DNA of 64,000 nucleotides from Lanius collurio. Its lineage: Eukaryota > Chordata > Aves > Passeriformes > Laniidae. Both the position numbers and the translations under genes were made by a program. The stretch is taken from contig JACBWW010000020.1 in NCBI GenBank assembly GCA_020086605.1, forward strand, positions 15,177,382 through 15,241,381, written 5' to 3'. Shown one piece after another: positions 23,724-38,016 of the stretch. The number at the start of each line of letters is the position of its first letter. Positions within the stretch are counted from its first letter, which is position 1. A model generated the notes under the pieces. That model worked only from the letters and a program-made list of their open reading frames with translations, was not told the origin of the DNA and made no database searches.

Positions 23724-26700
23724 TGTATATATAATTGCAGAAATATAAAGACAGAGTAAATTTTTTAAGCAATTTTAATTTAAATGCAGTTTAAATGTAA
23801 GGCAGCACACGAAATGCACTGAGCACTGCTTCAATCTCAGTAGTTATAATTTTTCAATTATTTTACAATATTATTCTGCGTTAACTTTTTTTCTTATTTA
23901 GAACAGATATTTCTCTGCTGTCCTTGGGATTAGCAAATGTAGAGTTGTCAAAGTTTGTACATCTGAGTGTTGTTGGAGTCCTAGACAGACATTCTGAATA
24001 AAAAGCAAAGCAGAAGGAGGATTGAGCCTCAGCTTCCTCAAGAACCAAGAAATTAATTTTTTTTTTCCAGTTTTATGGGGGTATTATTACTTAAATATAT
24101 GTATGAATGCTCCATTATCATTGCCACTTAAGTGCCCAGAGTAGCCAGGATATTTTATTTTTTATAAAAAATACTACTTTTCATATTTGAAAAATATAAT
24201 TAACACTACTCAAATTTTATTTTCTCCTTTGTTATTATGGCAATGCAATTATATATCTCTGTTTAGTAACTCCCATGAAATTGAAAATCTGATTTTTTTA
24301 CCAATCAATTCTGCAAAATCCAGTGATATCTTCCTTTTTTTCAATAATTCAGCAACTAACCCTGCAGGTGATACCTTGTCCTGCCCTTATCTGAACTGTT
24401 CTCAGCATGTAATTTATCATACATCAGGTAAAAGCTAAACTGCTATCCGCGGGCTATGTGGTCAGAACAGGCTATAAAACATAATAAAGATATATTTAAA
24501 AGAGAAATAAAATTTCAAAGACTAATCAAATAAAAGGACGTCTCCTATTCATAACAGTTTTAGACTATGATGCCTGAGCTTAGGAAGAACTCTTGTTCTC
24601 TAAATGTTCCCTTGCTTGCCTCTGTCTCCCTTGAGCTTTAAGATGTTACCTAAGCTCCTTCAGTTCTCTCATAGAACGGCTCTCTTCCCCTTTCCCTTCT
24701 GAAGCAAAGATGTGCACTGCACATCTTCTGGCATGCCTTCAGCTCCTGCATGCCTCCTGGAATTGCATGAAGATCTAGGCAGTTGGATTGGGATTAAATC
24801 CCTATTTTTGTTTTCCTGGATGGCAATTGCCCTCATGAAAATTCTTGCAGCACTTTCTATTTGTTTTGGAAACAGATAGCTATTAATTTTAAATAATTTT
24901 GTGAATTAAACAGCTTATCATAGTCAGTGGAGCTGAGAATTTAGTGTCAAATTATCCAGGGAAATAGCTCTCAGTAGACCTATATTAGGAGAGAATATAT
25001 ATTTTGGTTTTCAGATAGTGATATTTCTGTGAACTTTATAATTAAGGCATATGCAAAGTTGTTACTAAATCACTGGATTGACTCAGTTGCTGTAAAAATA
25101 CTAATGACTCCATCTCTCTTATTTCTTGTAGAAGAGCACTAATGTCTTTTTTTTTTTCTTGCCATAAAACAAAGGTTCAATGACACAGTCTTATGGTTAT
25201 AGACTGCAACTTAATAAATTTGAGTGTACCTGGAGATAACATGCACCCTTTAACATAATATCCATCAGACTTCTGGCACAAATTGTGTTCTCTGTACTTA
25301 TTGTTTTGAGGATGTTTTACAGGAAAGCATTAGATGAACTATTGAAATGGTGGTCATGGATTTATGAGAAATTTAGTATGGCAGGATGTGAAGGCTTGTC
25401 TGAAAACTTAATGCTGACTTCTCTGTGAGCAGTTCTCTCATCTTTTCTCCCCCAAGAGTTTGAGCTTTCGTTTTCAGGAAACGTGGTATTTTTTTAAAAT
25501 CTATAATTAATCAGGGAAGACAATGTATTTGAAATACTAACTACAGCTGCTTATTCAGGTACCAGTATTTCTGCTACAGTATAAGTTGCTGAAGTACCTT
25601 TGTGACAGTGGATTTTGCATCCATATTAATCCAATTATCCAGAATATGCCCCAAAATAATTTGGTATCTACAGTCTCTGAATCCAAAACAAATTACAATT
25701 GAAGTTAGTAAGACTTATGAGGGGAAGCAAATAATGTAGACATAATTGGAAATTACAGCTTAATTGTATCTGGATTTGTGTTTGTTTGTTTGTTTTTGTT
25801 CCCTCAGGTTTTTAAAATTAGTGATTTGGTTTTGTTTCTTTTTTTATTTTTTAATCCTTCCTTTCCATTTCCTGGGACTTGCATGTTTGATTTAAATGTT
25901 CTAGGATAATGCACATGTTGAAATGCATGGCAGTAAACCAACTTGATGGTATCATATCCTGAATTACAGTTTCTGTCAAGATGACCGCTGACATATTCCT
26001 GAGTCTATTTTTTATGCTGTGTCATTTTTCTGTAGGTCTACAGGATGTTCCTTGTGCTATGGTGCTTGGAACTGATGCAAGGTTTGGAAAAGTTGAACCT
26101 GGAAGAAGGAAGGAGACTTGGAATGTGCCATTAAATTTTCAGTTTGGACATAAAGTGAAAGACATTTCCTGCGTAAATTAATTGAATGTGGAAACCCGTG
26201 GAAATCATGAAACCTCTTTTCCTTCCAAATCCATCCTTTGGTGGAAAGGAATACTATTACATTATGTACAAATGACCCCTTTTGGAACACGTTTGGCATG
26301 GCAAGGCCACACATGCAGTAGCTCTGCCAAACCTGCTACCCTTGCACAATTCCCCTCTGCACTTCATGTATTAAAATAGGTGACAAAGAACCCTTAAGTA
26401 TGCTCACAGCTAAAATAAAATCAAACTGTATCACTAAAAAAAGTTCTCTTGTATATCAGTCCAGGGTAGCTTTTTTTCCCACTAATCTATTTCTGTGATA
26501 CTCATTTCTGGATTTACTGCACAGCATCTGCCTTACGTGATAGTTGTCTTATGATTATGGAGTTCTAGGTCACATATTGACTGTGAAAAGAGGAAATCAA
26601 AGCAGTTAAACAGAGGGAGACTCTCTTGGTCCAATGTATTTCTAGCCTAAACAACATTTTTGTTTATTGAGTCTGTTGCTTGGATTATTTACTTGTCATA

Positions 26701-28046
26701 GTGGAATAGAGCAATTTAGGAGTTTCACAAACTCCCAACTCAACCTGCCCTTGCTTTTACAAAGATAAGAATGCAGTTTTCTTTTGCACTATCTATTGAA
26801 GCTTTAGGACTGGGGTTGATTTCCACACTGAGAAGGAACGAAACCTTGGGTGGACACTACGAAGAAAAGGTTTTGGTCAATGCTGTGTACATATTAATGC
26901 ATGAATTATATAGTTCCACTATAATAAACCATTCTCCATGGCAAATTGATCTTAGTGATAATAATCAGTATGGTAATTTGAAATTATAATCTCTCATGCT
27001 TTTCTTCACTGGATATCAAATTACTCTTCTGAATAACTGATTAAATATCCCACCTCCTTGCTGGTTAAGTAAAGTATATGTTTTTCTTTTGCCTGTTTCT
27101 TGGCTAGAGAAATAATTTCTTTTCCATTAGAAATAGCTAAAATTTCCAAAGACCCAGCATCTCTAAACAGTAAGGCTGAAAGACTGAGGACTTTCAGACC
27201 CAGAAAAGATTTCTTGGTGCATGGCTCATGTATTGATAAATGGTGATTAACATTTTTCCCCATTCTAAATATAGTACTTCTTTGTAAGTTCTTTATTACC
27301 ATGAAATTTCATGCTTGTTCGACATGTGCTTTATTCCTTTTCTCTGCTAAGATATTGACCAGTAATACTGACTGAAAAGATACTTTTCATCTCTCTTTAA
27401 AGCAAGCTGCACTTCTGATGAAAAGAAGCCAGTGGTGACTCTAATTGTACTTGTCACCAACACAGAATATATAGAACAGAGACTGTTTGGTCTTTTAATG
27501 ATTTTTATACTCAGTCAGGGCTCCTGGACTTTACGTTGCAGTGAGGTCTTATGATTTTGAAACCTGTTTATTCCCAGCAGACTAAAACATCTTGTGGATA
27601 AGTTTGATTGATAATGCCCTTGTTTAGACTGTTGGACTGGTTTCATCCTAATTAATTTTCATTATTTTGCTGATGGTTTTCTCTTTTCTGAGTGTCATTG
27701 TATTAAAGCATGTAATAACTGTACAAGCCTTTTCATTTTTGAGGTACAGTCTTGGAAGTCAGCTTTATGAAGCCCATTAAGAAATTTTTCTAAATATACA
27801 GTAAACAGTGGTCGTTTGGGTTGTACAAACTGTCTCTCTAAATAAGTATTGATAATTATCCTTACCATTTTTTTTAAATCAATTTACAGTTAAAAGTCTA
27901 TTTTACAGATTTACTTGTGTGAAACTGAAATTGAGCTCAATTTAGGTTTAAAATTTCTAGCAGTTAGAAGTCAATTAATGTAACCTGAAAGACATTCTAC
28001 AATGTCACTATTATTTGAATAAGTATAGAAATAATGAGCAAGCTGT

Positions 28047-28159
28047 CACAAAAAAACCAACCCAAACCAAACCAAACAAACAAAAAAAAAACAACAACAA
28101 AAAACAAAAAAAAACCCAAACAAACCACAAAACAAAACAAACAAACAAACACCAAAAAA
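28047..28159. repeat. 113-bp A/C-only tract
   Basis: CCAAACC, CAACAACAA and (CAAA)n units with no G or T at all. It explains the Lys/Gln/Thr-rich frame at 28015-28206. Confidence 0.95.
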
Positions 28160-28774
28160 TTCAAATCTTGAGGAAAGTGGAGATTGTTCTGTTAAGCTTA
28201 GTTTGATAGAGTGTGACTGAGTTACTCAACATCTTTTCCAGGTAGATGACTAATCTGAAATCCTTTTTTACCCAGCAGTATCAGTAACAGCACTCTTTTA
28301 TTTGGCAAATGAGAGGTCAGATTCATAGATCCTTTTGAAACATTAGAAAGGGTAAAACTGACCTCATAGGGATGTCTGTTCACAATTTTAATCTTACAGA
28401 ATGTCTCAATTATATTGATGTTCGTTCCTTTTGCTCTCTTCTGAACCTTGACATTGTCATTGTTTCCATGATTGTACAAATTAGATGCTTGATGCTGCTA
28501 TAGATGACCTAATACAGCAATTGAATGCCTTGCTATAATTCAAAATGTCTAGATAAATGTCACATGTATAAAAGGAAATAAAAAGTAAAAAAACTAAAGG
28601 AACAAGTAACAGCTGACCCTTGGTACAAATGTGTTAACGATTTCCTAAGATTTTGTATGCAAGCTATTTTTAAAAACTACGGAAAATCAAAAATTTAGGC
28701 AAATATTTAAACTCTCTGACATAAGCTAATAAACATCCTTTAATTTCACAAGATACTGGAGAAAATGATCACTG

Positions 28775-29435
28775 GCTCAAAACAACTGAAGCCAGGTGGG
28801 GCAGGGCAGTTTCTGCCAAGGTGGAATGATGCTCTTCTCCACAATCCACCCCTGGAACCTCTAGTCCAGCCCAGCATGGCTGTCAGTCATTGGCACGCCT
28901 AAAACAATATTCCACATGCTGCCCTTGAACCCCAAATGGAGCACCAGAGTGGCTGGATGACCAGAAACCCCACCTACAGAAGGTGGGAGGGGGAAACAGG
29001 GGGCCACAGGAGCAGATAAACATCATTGCCCTGATAAACATCATCGCCATGACCACACATGGTCATGTCCCTATTTGTCCTTGAACTTCAGGGCAGCTGA
29101 GTCCACGCTGGATCTAACACGGTAGCTATATCTTTCTTTACTCTCTCTTTTTCTCTCTTTCTCTCCTTTTCTCCTTCTAATTTCCTCTTTCTGCAATTTG
29201 GGTAATTTGAGATGGGTGGATAGAGTTTGCTAAGTCAATGCTTTGTGAAATATTTTATTTTGAATGAATGTTGCTTTAAATTTTGCCAAGTTCTTGATCT
29301 AAAATTTGCCTTGATAGTTTGGTTTTAACCTTCTGGGAACATTTTTTGTGTTCTCCTTTGTATCACCTCAAGGAAAAGTAGTACTTTAAGTTCCTTTTAG
29401 CTAGACTTGCCAAGCGAGGACTGGGGCTTCAAAAG
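28775..29435 (+). mobile_element. Probable avian LTR remnant, boundaries uncertain
   Basis: The stretch reads like a known avian LTR type. A GC-richer upstream part has AACCCCAAATGGAGCACCAG and ATGACCAGAAACCCCACC. It is followed by ACACATGGTCATGTCCC, CTGGATCTAACACGGTAGC, a long pyrimidine tract (29130-29190), and a U5-like end with GAATGTTGCTTTAAATTTTG. Polarity follows that order. I see no clean TG...CA ends or target duplication, so the limits are approximate. It contains an 18-bp tandem pair at 29015-29050. Confidence 0.55.
29015..29050. repeat. 18-bp direct tandem pair inside the LTR remnant
   Basis: GATAAACATCATTGCCCT is followed directly by GATAAACATCATCGCCAT, 16 of 18 bases identical. 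Short tandem duplications in U3 are common in retroviral enhancers, but this could be family-wide or local. Confidence 0.8.
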
Positions 29436-30644
29436 TATTTTGGATAAATAGTAAAAACAATTTCACTGAAGGAGAAAACATATGCCTCTGTATGAGGCAA
29501 GACCATCTTGCAGACCCATCCACTTAAACAACAATTTTTGTTTGCATCAACATTATTTGTGCTTCTGTACTCAGGGTTCATATCACACAACAGGGACTAT
29601 TGAAATAGAATATTTAGTCTAGAAAGGCATTTGGGCTGTCTCTTGTGAACAGGTATATGCAGTCTATTTTGGATCCTTTTGGGGTCTATTCTTTTCAGCT
29701 CTGTTGAGGCACAGTGGAAAGCAAATATCCTAAAGGACTCAGTGACACCTCAGCTTCATGGTCCTGATTTAATGAGCATTTCTGATGAGGGACTGTCATT
29801 GGAGAACTGCTTATAAAGAATATATTGATAGCTGTTATTACTTTGCAGAAGTTCTTTCCTCTCTTCTCACCCATAAGCTAGTGTTGTAACCAGTTGTGTT
29901 GGATGTCACACAGCTGGTTAAAGAGCAAATGACAGCTCTCCATCTTTTATATTTCAGCTCTCTAAGCATCATTTTGACTTTCAGGATAATCTGACATTCA
30001 GCTGTATTGCATCACATGTATGGTGGTGCTACTATGTGTAATGAGAGGTGAGCAAACTTCTAATGAGCTATAATGAGTTGAAGCAAGATTAGTATCACCT
30101 TTGGAAGTGGGAACAAAGGTTATAAAAACAGTTTATAAATATACTGATTATGGTCCTAAATACTCTTTCAATCTTCAACAATGCACATCGGAGGGTGTGC
30201 CTGAGCTAGAAGAAGTTTTTGAACATCCTCAACAGATTTGTCTCCCACAAGTTTGTCTGTCTTCCAACTAAACCATGAAAAGTTTTAATATTCACCACCT
30301 TCTGCAACAAGGAGATCCACTATGAGTGAGCTCCTCTTCTCTTTGAACTTCATGTCTGTTAGCTTTCTGTCATGCCTTCTAACTTGTATCTTTGAACAGC
30401 TAATGATCAAATGCTTTCTCTTTTCCCTTGCCATGTGACTCCTCATTTTGTAGGTGTCATGTTACATGTTTGTTGTAGTCTCTCTCCCTATAAGTGAAAC
30501 AGTCCATTTATTCATTCCTTCCATGGAGATTGACCTATAGCCTTTGCTATTCTCACTGTCCTACTCCAAAGCTTTCCCAGTCTCAGTAAGTACTTTTTTG
30601 AGATAGGTTCACCCAGATTCTTTCTACACCATGTCCACATTTTG
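29436..30644. other. Unique spacer
   Basis: Nothing recognisable is seen. The 73-codon frame on the complement of 30512-30733 partly overlaps the LTR-A copy that follows and is not supported. Confidence 0.5.
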
Positions 30645-31148
30645 GATCCACATAATAGGAATCGGAAAGGTAAAAGTGAGAAAATTCTCACTTTTGGATT
30701 GAGACAAAGATAAACAATTGAAAGAAAAAACATAATAGTAAATTTTAATAGAAAGGAGAGAAATCAAACCAGAGGAAAGGCAGATGACACTTTTAAAAAC
30801 AGTTGCTCACAACCAAATTACCCATGTCCAGCCAGTCCCCCAGCAGCAGCCCCCATGGACTGACCCTTCTCCCATCTGTGTATGCTGAGCATGATGCCAT
30901 CTTTTATGGGGTATTTCTTAGGTCAGTTGACATCTACTGTCCTGCATCCTCTCTCAACTCCATGTATACTCCCAGACTCCTCTCTGCTGGGGTGGGGTGA
31001 AAAACAGAACAGACTTTGAGTAAATGCTGCTCAGCAGAAATGAAAACATCCCTGTGTTACCAATACTCCTCAGCACAAATCCGGAACACAGCCTTATCCC
31101 AGCTACTGCGAAGAGAATTAACTCTACTTCATGCAAAACACCCCAACA
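30645..31148 (-). mobile_element. LTR-A copy 2, solo LTR in minus polarity
   Basis: On the minus strand this starts TGTTGGGGTGTTTTGC at 31148 and runs through AGTTAATTCTCTTCGCAGTA, GATTTGTGCTGAGGAG and AACACAGGGATGTTTTC. The same landmarks appear in plus polarity at 39185-39782 (GTTTACTTTCTTCAGTGGCT, GATAACATAGAGATGTTTT). The 3' part is decayed: an ATTAAA-like signal is visible, but the low-coordinate boundary is only approximate. The 100-codon frame on the complement of 30954-31256 lies mostly in this LTR and is not a gene. Confidence 0.8.
30672..30695. repeat. 11-bp perfect palindrome within LTR-A copy 2
   Basis: AAAAGTGAGAA, two A bases, then TTCTCACTTTT. The related avian LTRs have AAAAGTGAGAAAAC here without the second arm, so the palindrome probably arose by point changes in this copy. 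Confidence 0.8.
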
Positions 31149-34100
31149 ATCCATCACAACAGCGTTGTGAAAAATAAGAACCACAATTTCAACTAGCTGG
31201 ACAGAAATCAGGAAAACATTTTTAAAATTGGGCAGTTTTAATCTACAAAGAATCAAGGAGCACTAAGATACCTTACAGGAGTAAGTATGAAGTATATCTC
31301 CAGAGAGCAGAGAAAAATAAACTCATTCCTTCAATGGAGTACTATTTTACTTTTTGCATATGTGTATTGTACTTTCCTGTAAGTGTTAATACAGCCTACT
31401 GATAAAAACTGTGTGGCATCATTGTATATGTCTGTGAAAGTCAATGCCACTGTGTTTGACTGACTCTGGCTTTGAAATAAGGTTCCTGCTCTGAAATCTG
31501 TTCTTCTGTTCTTTGAAATGCAGTTGCATGAGCTTCACAGTGTCTTGTAAATTACAGTTTTGTAATGAAATCATTTTAATGAACATACTAGAAAAGTTGA
31601 TAGTCTATAACATGGCTTAGACAAAGCATTCATCTTCTTGTCTTGCAAATGATGTACTCTGGTTTCTGCACTAAAGAGAAGCATTCATAAGTTCCATTAC
31701 TGAAATCTAGATGACTACTTACTACAGAAAAAAAACAACTTTATCTTTTTTTATTGGTACCAAACTATTTTTTGCATTTGGAATAGACTCATTATGTCTC
31801 CCATGCTTTAGTATGTGCCATAGTTTTTTGGGGTTTTTTGTTTTGCTTTTTTATATCCTGCTTATAATGATGTGAACATTAGTAATCTGTAATGGAACTT
31901 TCTATGTGTACCATCACGATTTCTGATAGTAATTCACTTTCTCTTAAAGGTCTCATTTCCATCTGCTAGTGCTCTCATCAGTGACAATTGTTTGACTCCT
32001 GGCTGTCACACTGAAAAGTAAAATAAAGCACATAGTTACAATGATAGCAAAGCAATTAATGACAATTTTCAAATAAAAAGCCTGCAGAGCGTGATGAGAA
32101 AATGGACACCACATTTTTAGCTAAAATTTCTGTCAAAAGAATGATGATCACAGATGGGCTTATGGAACAAAATTTAGCAATCTTCTTGACAACAGCTGAG
32201 GAGAGATCAGCTTGTCACATCCAGAAAGAGTCAGAGTCTATTTTAGATTATTGAGTGATGCCAAATTTAAAACACATTGTATCAGATTTCTTCATGGCTT
32301 TGTGAAAAATGGAGAATTCTGACAGAAACAGAAGGGCTAGATCACTCTCATAATGATGCAAGACTATGTTCAGCAAAACAAGCATTCTCAAAAGGCTCAA
32401 AATTATGTTGAGCTGCCCAAATGGATCATTTAAGGCCTTTTTGCCTGGATTTAGTAGTATGAAATATGCTTTGTAATACATCATGCTGGTATGAAAGACT
32501 CACTGAGTTACTGAATCATTACACTGAAAGAAAATCTATGAAAAAAGGGCAACCCTAGAAGTTGTTAAACAGCATATCCCATAATAGTTTTAATGATCAT
32601 ATTTTTTCCTTGGTAAATAGTATACTTTGTCTTTCTGCTTAGATGCTTTCATCTTTTTTCTGGTGTTCAGTGTCAATGATTTCTCAGGACCAGCTTATAG
32701 TGGAAGCAAATTCAATATAGATTCAAATTCAAGAATATATAATTTTCAGTAAGCTTCCAACTCTGCTTGGTTTTCTTTCAGTTTTAACAATTTGACATTT
32801 GGCAAGAGTTTAAAATAAAATTTTGCCTAGTTTTAGCATTTTGCACGTGCTCATTGAAAGTGTAAATGAGTATAAAACTGTAATAAGTGTAGATGAAAGG
32901 CATGTTATGCTTCAACTTTATGTAAAGCATTATAATTGCACTGAATTGTAATAATGTCATTTTATTAATAATCTCTTTTTCACAGAAAAAGCACTTTTAT
33001 TCTAGAAATGTCCCAAGTATCTAGCTAATACAACTCTTGGTGCTTAATTATATCTGATTGTATCACAGATCAGTAGCCAAGAACTGCAAAACCTATCAAG
33101 GTAAACAAAGCATTATGGTACTTTGTATTTTCTCAAATCTAGCAATAGAACAGGCAATCTCAAAACATACCTCCACAGTATGTACCACATTTTTTCCACT
33201 TCTATTAAATATTTGGCCAAACTTGCACTGTATTTTGTTTGTATGGTATCTCCTGCAGTTTTTCCAGCAAAGAAATAATTCTGATTTAACAGGTGTTGTG
33301 TGGAAGAAAACATTTTTGGAGAAAAACAAGTTCACATGTCAGTTATGATGAGTAGTATTGAACAGTCCCTTGGAGACTTATGTTTCAATTGCTTCTGGAT
33401 CAATTTTCTGAGATCACTTTGAATAGCTAGTGTTCCTGCATTTTTAACACCTTGTTCTGAGCATGAATTCTTAGCATTTTTGTGCATTTATGGTTTAGGA
33501 ATTACTTCACAAAATATTGTTCATAATTTTTGGGGTAGAACATGCGCTAACACATGAATTCAGGTATAAGATTTCTAGTGAAAACAGCCAAATGTTCAAT
33601 ACAACCATTTATATTACATTAAATTCTTAGTAATCTTCACTTTAGAATTTTAAAATGCACAGATAACTCCTTATATTTTCTTTAAATTGCCATTAAACAT
33701 ATAGTACATAGCCCATGCTAAGATACTATTTGCTTATCATAGCTTTCAAAGTAATTTAATAACCAAAATTCGGCCAAGATACTCTGATGCACTCCGTTAG
33801 TATTTTTTTCTTTTTAAAGAGTTTCAGTATTCTCTACACTTTCCTAAACACACCAAAATATCCTAGCCGAATAGTAAAAGCCAGTGTCATTATAAATAGG
33901 TTTTGCATTCCAGAAGAACTGCTTCTATCATTACAAAACTTTTGAAAACTTTGGTGTTTGTAATAAATACAGAAAGAAAAATTCCAGTGTTTGTGGGGTT
34001 TTTTCAAAGGTATGAATGCAAATAAGAAAAATAAATGCAAAAAAAAATAAAGAAGTCCAATGCTAGAAAATGACTGGCAGCTTGCTGGTGTATAGCTGTG

Positions 34101-37100
34101 CTTTCTACATCAAAATTATTATTTCTCAGTTTTCTTGTAGTTCAGTCCTAGAGGAAAAGCATAAGGTCCATAAAGGCTTTGGAGACTTTTACATAAAGCT
34201 AAAGAATCCTAGACATTCCGTGTGGATAGCCATGATACACTGCTAACAACTTTGTGCAACTAAGGGAAGCTTTAGACTTTGCCAGTGACAATGGAATATC
34301 TGACTCACAGATAACACTCACTCCACATGGCACTTCTCCTACGTGATAGTTCTAGTTTATCATGTCCCAGTTACTACATAACAAACATGGAATGTTGGCC
34401 ATTTTCAATGTTTTCCCTTTTCTCTTCTGGGTTTGTATATTCTCTCCAAAGGACTATTTTTGGAGTTGTCAGCCATGCCTGATGAAAATGACAGGGATAT
34501 ACTAACTTTAAATAAGCTACTGAGCTGTGTATCTCTGCAGCTTCAGTGATCATGAGTCATCATGCAGTCCCTGGGTGACTGTCACGTTTATGCTCAGAAT
34601 GGTCCCTTGATTATGGCATGATTTATTTATATCAAATTTTATACAATGGCAAAAAAGTCTTTCCAGTTCCTTGTGTAGTTGCAAAAAAGGTTCAGAAAAC
34701 AAATTTAAAGTTAACATCTGATAGTAAAAGAAAGATGTCTAATGTAAAAAATGTTTTTAATTATCTTCTGTAGATGGAAAGATGTGAAAGAAAAATCTTA
34801 AGGCAAATAATTGGGATGCCTATGCTTTTATAAGTACTTATCTCAACATTCTCTGACAATAAGTTTTGATGTAATACTACTAAAAACTCACTTTGTTGTT
34901 GCATTTAGTTATTTAAATAAATTAATGTAGGATTTCTGCAGTTGAATTTAATTTTAGAAAACCTGAACTGACTGTGAATTTGAAGCTGCAAGATGAAGTG
35001 TGTGTTACACTTTTCACCCAAGAAATTAAAATGGGATCCTCCTTTTTTTGAAGCTCTTCTGCTGAGCAGTAGAAACAGCTCACCCCCATGAACAGGAATT
35101 ATTAATCTTGTCTCCATACCAACATCTTTGCTTTTTGTCATTACTTTAATTTGCTTTAGTTAAAAAAACCATTCACTCTCTAGAATCATTTAGCCTATTT
35201 TCTCTCTTCTAGGGAAATGTACAGTAGAGCTGATCCTATTTTGAGCAGAGGATTCTCTGGTTCTCTCTTCCAGCCTAAATTATTTTCTGACTCTAGACAC
35301 AAAAACGCCTTGCCTATGCTTGAAATATTTTGCCATTGAAAATTGTTGTTTTACCTTTTCTTAACCAGTAGAACTACCTTTACCTTTCTTATTGAGTCAT
35401 ATTTCCCACTTTCTTTCTTTTTTCACCTTTCTTTCCTCCCATTCCACAGAGAAATATTGTTAATGAAAAAACCCTAAATAATTATGCAGATATTTTTACA
35501 AAAAACAGCATTTTTTCATTTAGCAAAATTGATGAGATAACTAAACTGAATGAGAACTTTGTACTTAGGCATATCCGAGCTACCACATTTCTAGCCTATA
35601 CCAGCTATTTTATTGAAGACCATTATTAAATATAGCAATTATTCTGCCTACTGTTAGGACTTCCTAAAGATTTTCTTTCTTTTTTTTTTTTCAGTTGCAT
35701 ATTAATCTGTAGATCTCTGTAGGTTGTTTTATTCCTCTACTGTTGTTACTTTTTGGGGTTTCATTTATTTAATAATCTTTATATCCATTATTCTCTTAGT
35801 CTTTCTGCTCCATTTTAAATTATTTTTTCCATTTACTTCATCTATGTCTGTCTCACTGAACCATGACTGTGTGTCAGTTCTCAGGACTACACACTGTGGT
35901 TCCAGTCAGGTTGGACTGTGTCTATGTAGAGATGAAAGTACACCACTGCTCTGGTTTCAGGACATGGCTCTGAAAGGACTATCATTTTGAGGTGTCTGAC
36001 CTACAATGTAAATATAGATGGAAAGTCACATACAGCAGTTAGAAGTGAACTTTGATGAAAATGAGGTTGTTAAAAGTAAGATCACTGTGAAAAATTTTGA
36101 TTTTTTACTGAACACTACCTCTTTTTGACTCTTTCCTTTCTACTAGCTATCTTTTCTTCCTTTCAACACAAACTCTTTGACGCATTTTCCACCTAAATGA
36201 AAGTATTGTGTGAGGGGTCGCTTTTTCTTTCCCAGAAACACTGGTGCAACACTTCTAATTAGTTTTTAATTGGATAGTTTTTAAAACAATTTTATTGTAC
36301 AATTTTTTCTGATTTTTTTTCACCAAAATTTGATTTTGACTTTGTCTTAGGTTTAAATTTTCTTTCTTATTATTTTTTCCTCTCTCTGAAAAATACAAAG
36401 CTTCTTTTTAGTTCAAAGTGGAAAATTATGCTTTCATGTTCTTCTTGAAGAATAAATCGATAATTTCAGATATTCTTTACAGATCTGAAAATAAAGAATG
36501 TAGTTTAACCATAGTTCCAAGCTCTTACCATTTTTATCAGCTTTTTTGAGGAACTACACATGTATACAAAATAAACCTAAAATGAACATAATTACCCAAT
36601 TTTTCTCCTTAATGTCCCAAAAACTATGCACACTTAGTGTACCATATAAATCAAGTGGTTGAAAAATAGATCTTATTTAGAAAAAAATGCATATTGTAGT
36701 ATTTGTATCATACTTTATACATAGAAGATCATCAAACATTGGAAATCAATAAGAATTAATTTCAGATTAAAGACTATATTTTGTGTAGATGTAGGAACAA
36801 AACCAATTACTACCAGAACTGTTTTCAAATACAGAGACTAACTCTTGCATGAATTACATTCCCATGTAATGCTTACTGAATGAGTGGGTACCACTTTTAG
36901 GAAGAGAAATAATTTTGCCTCATGCTTCAAAGGCACAAGGTACAGATGATATCTGTCAAGTAATTTAACATTTTCTCCATTGACCTTTGGAAATCATCCC
37001 GCAAGCCAGTAAAAAAGACATTTTTAGAAGTTCTGACTATTTTATATCTCTCCTCATTGCATGCATTTATAGTACTCAATCATACTCCCCACATTAAACT

Positions 37101-37902
37101 ATTCTTTTTCCTATCTTTCTATAAATAGTGAACTAAACCAGGGGATCCATGAATGCTTCTCTTGTCCCAAGTGCAGCTGAGTGTTTTAGCAGCACCCTCC
37201 CTCATCTCAGAGTGATACCTGGGCAAAAATCATCCCTTCTTCACATCTACTTTTTCATGGGCAAGTGCGTGGACAAGAAGGAAACCTTAACCTACTACAG
37301 CCATGTTCCCATCTGGACATATAACAAAGCCCTTTTTAGCTGTTTTCTTGATCTGTTGCACATACTTACCTGCCCTTCAGAAATTGAATTTTAGCACTCT
37401 CAAGATATTTGCAAGTCCCAAACCAACCTCAAGATAGTTTTTCATTTTATATTTCTAGTTGCAAACTTGGTGTACCGCTCCAGTTACTGTGGCATCAGAA
37501 TTGTATTTACCAGAAAAATTTCTATGTCATCATTTATGTATTTTGGGTTTTTTTTTTCCAAAGAACTCTGGAATGCACTGGATGAGGATCTTTTATTTAG
37601 TAAACTAATGACTGATTTGATGTATTGTCCTAGATGGTGGTCAATGTGAAAATTGATTCCTCTATAATGACTTGCTCTAATTTGTTTTTCACAGAATCTG
37701 TTTCTGATCATCATTTCCCTGTGTCATTTCTTTGGATGGATTGTTAATTTCCAGTGTTAATGACACAGAAGTCCTTATTTTGTTTTCTTTCTCCAGCTAT
37801 TTAATCTTATACTGAAATAGTTTCATTTTTATTTCTATGAAATTTCAGTAATAGTAAAGAAAGGCTCTGATTTTTCACAATCATAAAAAAAAAAAATAGT
37901 AC
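31149..37902. other. Long unique AT-rich stretch
   Basis: I see no gene or mobile element in 6.7 kb. A small G/T tract lies at 31823-31845. The longest frame (96 codons, 33058-33348) has overlapping frames of similar size on the other strand and looks like chance. Confidence 0.5.
31823..31845. repeat. Short G/T tract
   Basis: T runs broken by GGGG and single G bases, the minus-strand counterpart of the A/C tracts. Confidence 0.7.
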
Positions 37903-38016
37903 TTCTGTCAGCCACGTAATATGACCACAGAATTGCTTTTGTGTGCAAAGAGTAACACTTAATGACTTCTATTCTGCTTAAAAAAATATGATGTTTTTAA
38001 ATTGAATTTGACAAAT
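37903..38016 (+). repeat. 114-bp direct repeat, left copy, abutting the gap
   Basis: It starts TTCTGTCAGCCACG and ends GAATTTGACAAAT, directly before the first N. It is identical over all 114 bases to 38350-38463, including the run of seven A. See the finding on the gap. Confidence 0.97.

Larger units (their letters stand above)
20220..28774. other. Long unique AT-rich stretch with A/C tracts
   Basis: No gene or transposon is recognised in 8.5 kb. It holds a short A/C tract at 20993-21020 and the two long ones at 23513-23723 and 28047-28159. A 111-codon open frame on the complement of 22939-23274 and a 66-codon frame at 25981-26181 with a hydrophobic start were considered; neither has a recognisable domain, a supported splice structure or an obvious neighbour. 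Confidence 0.5.

Noticed and set aside
23458..23772. Phe/Val/Cys/Leu-rich minus-strand frames that look like a membrane protein
   Set aside because: They are translations of the A/C-only tract read on the opposite strand.
25981..26181. 66-codon frame with a hydrophobic start, resembling a small secreted protein, with an AG at 26035
   Set aside because: Too short, no family resemblance, no supporting promoter or splice pattern beyond chance.
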